NCBI GenBank assembly: GCA_030998225.1
Contig: JAPYXD010000484.1
Location: 4,774,001-4,838,000 of the forward strand
Source of the DNA: Diplolepis rosae
Taxonomy: Eukaryota > Arthropoda > Insecta > Hymenoptera > Diplolepididae
DNA: 64,000 nt
Direction: 5' to 3'
How positions within the stretch are numbered: position 1 is the stretch's first letter; each line of letters opens with the position of its first letter. A program made the position numbers and the translations under genes. Under the pieces are notes generated by a model. That model was not told the DNA's origin, did not search any database, and saw only the letters and a list, made by a program, of their open reading frames with translations. Shown here in pieces: positions 57,660-64,000 of this stretch.

Positions 57660-58870
57660 AGTCAGTTTTTGCCGGATTTGAAGGCCGCCCGCCCTAGCTA
57701 ATTTTAATATAATTTTAATTTTCATAGCTTAAAGAAGCGTGTATTTATAGCTAGTAGCCCCACGTGGAAGAAATTATTGTATTTGGAAGAATATTCCTGC
57801 CTTAGTCTAAAAGCGTGCTTATTTAGTTAGTTTTTACTGGATTTGAAGGCCGTCTGTACTACAGTTGGTTTCAAAAGTGTCCGTACCTCATTTTACATGC
57901 ATGTAACTTGTTAAAAAAAATCGTGAAATATTTTGATAAAATGTATATGAATGATTAAAATCTTCTACGTCACACGATAAGTATATTAATATTCGGAAAA
58001 AGTTTACACAAGAGCTACAACGCAAAATACGTTGAAAACCCGTGTTTTTTAGGCATGATTTTGAACCATTCTTTAAAGAAAATGAACACCATGAGGAGTT
58101 TAAAAAAATTCAGAGACATTATTTGAAGTTTCTAGAATATGATGCAATTTGGAAAAATTTAAAATACATTCCGCACGTCATACAAACGATATTTTTTGTT
58201 CGCTGTATATCAAAAGTTAGCCGAGTCGGTGTCGTTTTTCGGACGGAAAGTTGATTTTCCCGCACTAGTGCGGGAAAATTTGAAGTTTGTTTTAATTTTC
58301 CGCGCACTTAAAATTTTACCGTACTCGTGCGGGAAAATAAACTTTCCGCAAGCAAAACAACACCGACTCGGCTAACTATCGGTATACAACGAACAAAAAA
58401 TACTTTTTTTCTAGGATTTTTTCTAGATTATCTACCGCGAGTCAGTCTCATTGAATTTCAAAAGTAAATTGCATGTAATTTCTTGCAGAACATTAAGTAC
58501 ATTTGGATTTTCATACCGGAACATAATTAAGTCACAAAACATGTTCTAGAAACTTTAAAGAATGTCTGTGCATTTTTGTAAACTCCTCATTGTGTTAATT
58601 TTCTTTGAGAAATGGTTCAAAGTGAAGGCTTGGAAAATCGTACCTGAAGAACCCGGGTTTTCAACGTATTTTGCGTTGTTACTCTTGTGAACATTTTTTC
58701 CGGATCAATATATACAAGTTATACACATATAGGCATGTGAAGTGAGGGACGGACACTTTTGAAACCGACTATAGTCAATTTCAATTTTCATAGCTTAAAG
58801 AAACGTGTATTTATAGCTATAATAGCCCCAGATGAAAGACATTATTATTTTTGCAAGAATATTGTTGGGA
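57660..58870. repeat. Diverged direct repeats (about 175 bp) split by a palindrome
   Basis: GGATTTGAAGGCCG occurs at about 57674 and 57840. TTTCATAGCTTAAAGAA(G/A)CG with TGTATTTATAGCTA occurs at about 57719 and 58790. The pattern suggests three copies of one unit, the third partly separated by the 910-bp palindromic element inserted at 57862. Confidence 0.65.
57862..58771. mobile_element. Palindromic Tc1-like foldback (910 bp)
   Basis: The left end CAGTTGGTTTCAAAAGTGTC and inverted right end TAGTCGGTTTCAAAAGTGTC, each next to TA, are typical of Tc1-like termini. The arms mirror each other through GAACCATT(T/C)..AAAGAAAAT and TCTAGAA(T/A)..TTTAAAG to the centre, where GCCGAGTCGGTGT / ACACCGACTCGGC and GTGCGGGAAAAT repeats form a further hairpin. 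No coding sequence. Confidence 0.78.
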
Positions 58871-59100
58871 TAATTAGTAGAGATTTATCGGCAATATCAG
58901 TTGAAAAATAAAACTTTTTTTCGGTAAATTCTATCACGAGTTATGCCGCACACGACCTTTTACTACTACTACAGATAGACAGACACTTTCGTAAAAGCCG
59001 TTTTTTCTGACTCAAACGTAAAGATTTGATGAAAATTTTGAAAGCCATTTTTCACATAAAACTAATATCTTCTCATTTATAATGAGAATGTAATAGTATA
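58772..59100. other. Short intergenic stretch
   Basis: Includes the third copy of the direct repeat (58775-58865); otherwise AT-rich with nothing recognised. Confidence 0.45.
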
Positions 59101-59368
59101 TTATGTGTCTAGGCGCATAATGAGGGTTATTACGCGACGAGCGACAATGCTCGCAGGAGATCGAAGCCAAGGCGTAGTCGAGACGTAGCTGAGGCAAAGC
59201 CGAGACAAAGCCGAGACGCGATCAGTCCTGCGAGCATTTTAAGCGAGTCTCGTAATTACCCGAATTGTATGCATTGGCACATATTCTATTTTATGTGACT
59301 TCGGTCCCTATACGAGTTTTTATGCGTACACTTGAATCTAATCTAGTATTGTAGTTGTTTGCGGCGCT

Positions 59369-60326
59369 ACACAGAGAGAAATTTTAGGTTTCACTGACCA
59401 AAGTTTTTTTGTTAAAATCGTCTTTACAAAAATGTTAAAGTTCTCATGACAATCATGGTAGTGACTGTCATACATTGGAAAAGTGTTTACTTCAACTGCA
59501 AGGAACGTTACTGAGACCACGATTCTGGTACTTGAAATACCATAGCGCTGCGGTTATAGGAACCAAAGTCCATCGTAAAGCCGCGCATAGAGTTTAGTTA
59601 AAATGACTAAGTCTACGGACAGTAAATACCCAGCCAAAATTATTTTTGAGGTTATAGGTATGGTTCTCTTAGTTATCAAAATACAAATTCAATTTGATGA
59701 GAAAAAATAAAGTTTCACCGAAAAGATCTAAGAAAAATAATCCGGTATAATGATATTTATGATAACTTTCGTCGATTAAGTTAAAAAATTGTCACTTTTT
59801 TCATCACCATAAACTTTTTTTGACTGACTATAGTTTTGACAAAATACGACGAGACAGCAAAATTGGAACGCATTGCATTGTCCCCGAACAAAATCGTTTA
59901 TCATTTAGAAAGAATTGTCAAATTATATTTATAATAGAATTATTTACCTGATAATGCTTGGCACGGTGAAATATAGTCCAGGAATCGAGAACGAGAATTG
60001 GCAGGATTCAACTTAGGCTGCATATCTTTCAATGAAAGTTATACTTGATTTGTCTAGCGCAACAGCGAACGCTGCGGTTGTAGTAACCAAAGGAGCTTGG
60101 CAGTACACATAAAGAAAATGTACGTGTACTAACCGTTGGGGTACGTATAAAGCTCATTCTAATCATCAACTTTGGTCACAACAACCGAATACACAAAAAA
60201 GTCCAAATTACTGTCATGATAACTATAAAAGTAGTAGCTTCTCTCAACTTTTTTGGTCAAGGCAACTATTGTACAAAAAATTTATGTGCTATGTGCACAG
60301 GAACCAAAGCCGATTTCTCTCAGTGT
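59369..60326. mobile_element. Element with ACAC(A/T)GAGAGAAAT ends (958 bp)
   Basis: ACACAGAGAGAAAT at the left is mirrored by ATTTCTCTCAGTGT at the right, and CTACAC/GTGTAG extends the match. It is inserted into the MITE at 59101-60627. No open frame of note and no clear target duplication. End sequence is reminiscent of the CACTGAGAAAA MITEs. Confidence 0.6.
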
Positions 60327-60466
60327 AGTCATTACACTTGATATGTTACGAGCAGTCCCGGCCATTTTGATTTTATCGATCTTGTGTAGTAGTAATGGAT
60401 TTTAGTAGACGCATGCGCAGTTCAAATGTACAAGGCTTTGTCAGTTGGGTGGGTGCCAACGATGTA

Positions 60467-60492
60467 CGAAGAAGAAGAAGAATAAGAAGAAG
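60467..60492. repeat. (GAA)n microsatellite
   Basis: About eight GAA units with one interruption. Confidence 0.9.
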
Positions 60493-60627
60493 ATTGTACT
60501 CCGTTGCATGGCTATAGGCGCATGCGCAGTTCAATTTTTACATTACATTCCTCTGTATCGCAATATACAAAATTACGCTACTCTCAATTGTAGCGTAAAC
60601 ACGAGTTTACGCGCCGGAGGCACATAA

Positions 60628-60960
60628 AAATTGTATATTGTATAAAATTTCTTGTCTTGTTTCTTATAAAAGGTTCTTGTTATATAACTATGATGCGTAT
60701 TATAAATTATTTTGACATAACTGCTGTGTGACAGTTACGAAACATTTGTATGCCTTCACTCAGATTATTCAACTTTACTTACAAGATAGCAGTGCTTTGG
60801 TGACAGCAATCGATAAAAGAAGTAACAACAAGATCGAATCTGTTCCTAAAAAAAGTACATTTAGTTAAAATTTTCACCTACACCCTATAAATCTTCCATA
60901 AAAATATAGTTTCTATATAAAATTAACTTAGCTTATAGAGTTTATTTTTGTGGTCTGAAT
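60628..60960. other. AT-rich sequence, nothing recognised
   Basis: No gene or repeat seen. Confidence 0.5.
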
Positions 60961-60989
60961 TAGAAGTGTGCAAAAAGATTCGATCTTAA

Positions 60990-62872
60990 CCCTTTAACGC
61001 CCAGATGTGCAGAATTTTCACATTGACCACAATGTCGTACCATTTATAGAAAAAAGATGAAAAAGGATCGGAAACTCCATATCCTACCGTTTTTGGGGTC
61101 GCTCTTTCGAATGGCACAGTCAGAATTCTCAAAAAATGACGCTAAACCCTTTATTTTCCCAAAAATACCCAAAAAAACGTTATTTTTGGGGTACGATTTT
61201 TTTTTTTAATTTAAATTTTCACTATGTTCCCGACACTTAGGCAACTTCTAACTTATCAGAAACGTGTTCTCAAGACTTGTACTTTTAAAATATGCATTGA
61301 AGTATTTTGTTTTTCTTTGTTCTCTAATTCAAAATGGCGTCTGGACGTTTGAAATTTAGAATATTGATGCTATTTAGGATTTTCCAGGTTACTTCGTAGT
61401 GTGATCATACAAATAAGTTATTACGAGTTTTGTCTCACCAATTGTGATTGGCGGAAGCAATATTAGTCCATAAAATTAAAATTCAAGATGGCAGCTGCCA
61501 TGAAGCTAGTAGAAATACGTATATTTCGAGTTTTATTACAAACCAGGATGGTGTAAAATTTGCCAATTAGCAATTTCATAGGTTTTAGTCATCACTAAAT
61601 TCGAATCTTAGGTGAGTTTTTCGGAATTTAAAATGGCTGATCCAATATGGTGGACCCGTTATGTAAAATTTGATATTCCCGAAATAAAAAAATATTGCCG
61701 CATTCTACGCAAAATTTTAAATCAAAATTATGAGGTTTCCAGAAATTATTCAAAATTTACGTATATCTGTATTTTTTGTCTCAGACTTTGCTAATATTTC
61801 ATAAAATAATGTTCATATGAATCATACATGAAACTTACTTATAATAATATGTCATTCTGATGCTGGTGTAACTTACTAATTATGCTATAGAAATAGATGA
61901 ACATTTATAGATAAATGGTAGGGTGTGAAAGAGACACTAATAAATGTTGGGGAATTAGTAAATTCGCCTGCATTTTATATTTGCTGATACTCTATCTTAC
62001 CATAAAAATCCATAAATGTCGATTTGTCATACATACTCAAATTTCTAATAATTTCGGGAAGCCTCATAATTTTGGAATTTTTTTCTCGAAAACAACTCTT
62101 CTAATTAAATAATCATCAGGAATAATTTTGATTTAAAATTTTGCGTAGAATGCGGCAATATTTTTTTATTTCGGAAATATCAAATTTTACATAACGGGTC
62201 CACCATATTGGATCAGCCATTTTAAATTCCGAAAAACTCACCTAAGATTCGAATTTAGTGATGACTAAAACCTATGAGATTGCTAATTGGCAAATTTTAC
62301 ACCATCCTGGTTTGTAATAAAACTCGAAATATACGTATTTCTACTAGCTTCATGGCAGCTGCCATCTTGAATTTTAATTTTATGGACTAATATTGCTTCC
62401 GCCAATCACAATTGGTGAGACAAAACTCGTAATAACTTATTTGTATGATCACACTACGAAGTAACCTGGAAAATCCGAAATAGGATGAATATTCTCAATT
62501 GCAAAAAATTTCAAACGTCCAGACGCCATTTTGAATTATAGAACAAAGAAAAACAAAATATTTCAATGCATATTTCAAAAGTACAAGTCTCGAGAACACG
62601 TTTCTGATATGTTAGAAGTTGCCTAAGTGTCGGGAACATAGTGAAAATTTAAATTAAAAAAAAAATCGTACCCCAAAAATAGCGTTTTTTGGGGTATTTT
62701 TGGAAAAATAAAGGGTTTAGCGTCATTTTTTGAGAATTCTGACTGTGCCATTCGAAAGAGCGACCCCAAAAACCGTAGGATATGGAGTTTCCGATCCTTT
62801 TTCATCTTTTTTCTATAAATGGTACGACATTGTAGTCAACGTGAAAATTCTGCATATCTGGGCGTTAAAGGG
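60990..62872. mobile_element. TTAA-flanked giant palindrome (1,883 bp), piggyBac-type ends
   Basis: TTAA at 60986-60989 and 62873-62876. CCCTTTAACGCCCAGAT on the left mirrors ATCTGGGCGTTAAAGGG on the right. The arms, about 745 bp each (60990-61733 and 62126-62872), match at roughly 97% through GTACCATTTATAGAAAAAAG, AATGGCGTCTGGACG, GGCAGCTGCCAT and TGGTGGACCCGTTATG. The spacer is about 390 bp. Short frames on both strands are the same repeat and not genes. Confidence 0.92.
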
Positions 62873-62879
62873 TTAATCC

Positions 62880-63060
62880 CGTCGAATATTCGACATTCGA
62901 CTAATGGCCGATCGAATGTCAAAAATCCGATATCCGACAGCCGCGCTTCGAATGTCGAATATTCGACGTACGGCCAATCGAATGTCGAAAATCCGACATC
63001 CAAAGAAGCGCGCTTCGGATGTCAAATATTCGACGGAGGCCAATGTCGGATTAAAATCGA
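62880..63060. repeat. Minisatellite of TCGAATGTCGAATATTCGAC units
   Basis: Three imperfect units of about 66 bp (starts near 62884, 62949, 63016), each with AATATTCGAC, a GGCC, TCGAATGTC and ATCCGA(T/C)ATCC, separated by GCGCGCTTCG. The units are rich in short palindromes. Confidence 0.8.
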
Positions 63061-63084
63061 ATCGAATCTTTTTGTACGCCTCTA

Positions 63085-63499
63085 GATAAGACATCGAGTT
63101 GAAATTTTGGGCTCATAAATAAAAGTCAGTACGGGACTATTTTTACTTTTAAATTGTTACAATTCCAAAAAAAATTTAGATAAAAATTTTTGGAAAAAAA
63201 TTATTTTTTAATTATAAACATTTTTGAGTACATAAACATTCCTTAGTGTCTTTCATTTAAGTTCTCAAAACTTCAAATCGATATCTTATTTCGTGTGGCC
63301 GAAAGTTGGTTTGAAAAACTAAGGTAGAAATCGGGTAAGTGTGTCATGGCCTTGAAATTAAACTAATAAAAAAGTATTCAATCGGGTGTAGAATATTTTC
63401 TCGTACATTTTAATAGAGTTCATTTAAATGTAAAATGTAAATGTAAAGTTTATTTAAATTATAATGAAACAGGACTTATATCGACCCTTAGTATTAATA
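63085..63499. other. AT-rich sequence, nothing recognised
   Basis: No coding evidence or repeat structure seen. Confidence 0.5.
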
Positions 63500-63753
63500 C
63501 AGTAAAACCTCATTTATCGGGACGCCCTTGAAATGTAAACACCTCGTTTATCGGGATCTCGAGGGGCTCCCCACTATCACCTTGAGTCTCATGGTGGGAG
63601 TCCCACCACGTTTTCACCTTACCCCACTTCATGTCACTATGTACAAGGAGTGGTGGCTGGAGGAGAAACAAAATGTACCGATAAATGAGGTTGCGAGATC
63701 CCGATAAGTGAAGCTCCCGATAAATGAGTGTCCCGATAAATGAGGTTTTACTG
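63500..63753. mobile_element. Pogo/Tigger-type MITE (254 bp)
   Basis: CAGTAAAACCTCATTTATCG and its exact complement at the right end are each bordered by TA (63498-63499, 63754-63755), as for pogo-group elements of the Tc1/mariner superfamily. The motif ATTTATCGGGA or its complement occurs at least five times near the ends. The centre is GC-richer and non-coding. Confidence 0.85.
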
Positions 63754-63830
63754 TATTCAAATATTCTTGATGTTCTTAGTTGGCTTTAGGGTCCAGAAAA
63801 AATGTAACTCAAAGTTTCATATTTTCAAAC

Positions 63831-63859
63831 GTTTCAACTCAGATTGGAGTCCTCATCAG
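63831..63859 (-). other. Hammerhead-ribozyme-like half-core C
   Basis: On the minus strand: CTGATGAG, stem GACTC/GAGTT with a six-base loop, then GAAACGTTTG. The downstream TGGACCCTAAAGCCA matches the sequence after copy A at 33857-33874. Cleavage half not found. Confidence 0.45.
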
Positions 63860-64000
63860 TGAGAATTTATTCTATAAAAGATACAAAGGAAGAAACTTAA
63901 AAAATTGCCCGTTTGACGTATAAACATTTTGGTAAAAAATGATATAAAAGAATTGCACATCTAAAACTTCAATTAGTCTAAATAACTAAATTTGCAAAAA
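63860..64000. other. Window end, nothing further recognised
   Basis: AT-rich sequence belonging in part to the repeat that carries half-core C. Confidence 0.4.

Larger units (their letters stand above)
59101..60627. mobile_element. Second, split copy of the TTATGTGCCT MITE
   Basis: 59101-59366 matches the left part of 14526-14860 (TTATGTGTCTAGGCGCATAA, GAGGGTTATTACGCGACGAG), and 60515-60627 matches its right part (CGCATGCGCAGTTCAATTTT to AGGCACATAA). A 960-bp element (59369-60326) and about 190 bp more, with a GAA microsatellite, lie between. The left part also has an expanded GCCGAGAC/GTCGAGAC-like tract (59165-59220) absent from copy 1. Confidence 0.75.
60961..63084. mobile_element. MITE interrupted by the TTAA palindrome
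   Basis: TAGAAGTGTGCAAAAAGATT at 60961 and its inverted partner at 63065-63084 (revcomp TAGAGGCGTACAAAAAGATT) are the two ends of one element. hAT-type elements often have TAGRGGTGTGC ends, but no 8-bp duplication is visible. Without the palindrome it would be about 240 bp and includes the TCGAATGTCGAATATTCGAC repeats. Confidence 0.6.

Noticed and set aside
1..64000. CRISPR arrays, bacterial operons, riboswitches
   Set aside because: The window is eukaryotic; tandem repeats seen are micro- and minisatellites without regular spacers.
1..64000. tRNA and rRNA genes
   Set aside because: No A-box/B-box pair with a cloverleaf and no rRNA core was recognised by eye; a covariance scan would be needed to exclude diverged copies.

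Overview
The window is AT-rich nuclear DNA from an arthropod, most likely an insect. It has spliced genes with GT..AG introns, no operons, and many mariner/Tc1, piggyBac-like, hAT-like and LINE remnants. No species marker was seen, so the host call is an inference.

Four host genes can be read. At 1910-2076 (+) is the last coding exon of a WDR82 homologue (WD-repeat subunit of SET1/COMPASS and PP1 transcription-termination complexes); the rest of that gene lies left of the window. At 5678-8852 (-) is a complete ten-exon gene for mitochondrial aspartyl-tRNA synthetase (DARS2, 640 residues). At 24651-25606 (-) is a complete four-exon EBAG9/RCAS1 homologue (207 residues). At 51155-51586 (-) are the last two exons of a secreted WAP-domain protein. 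All splice sites proposed are GT..AG and keep frame. These genes share no pathway and are separated by transposon-filled DNA.

Layout: 1-2076 WDR82 intron with a foldback repeat, then its last exon; 2077-5677 3' flank; 5678-8852 DARS2; 9433-10142 hAT-type MITE with perfect 8-bp target duplication; 11300-18210 a decayed I-like LINE (gag zinc knuckles, APE endonuclease, RT, RNase H) broken by a MITE, an unidentified segment and a deleted mariner; 18952-20118 a solo LTR; 20708-22953 foldbacks, a mariner 3' end and a 549-bp tandem duplication; 24651-25606 EBAG9; 26727-29499 nested TIR elements, the last a TTAA-flanked transposon with a SWIM-finger exon and a THAP exon facing each other; 30955-39935 a 9-kb inverted-repeat structure whose arms are themselves palindromes, with a GC-rich LTR-like promoter segment in its core; 40430-50961 further MITEs, Tc1/mariner remnants, two more THAP pieces and a foldback mariner nested in a 2.1-kb element with a perfect 24-bp TIR; 51155-51586 WAP gene; 52582-63753 large palindromes, an almost complete mariner and assorted MITEs.

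The main theme is TTAA-flanked, largely palindromic elements. Three have ends reading C(C/A)C..TT(R)AACGCC (47604-47822, 52582-53486, 60990-62872), as expected for piggyBac-type MITEs. Two have ends beginning GGTA (27836-29499 and 44567-45229), as expected for a Kolobok-like family, and one of these carries THAP and SWIM coding remnants. Three sites also show a hammerhead-ribozyme-like half-core (CTGANGAG, stem II, GAAAC). No complete undescribed system is demonstrated.
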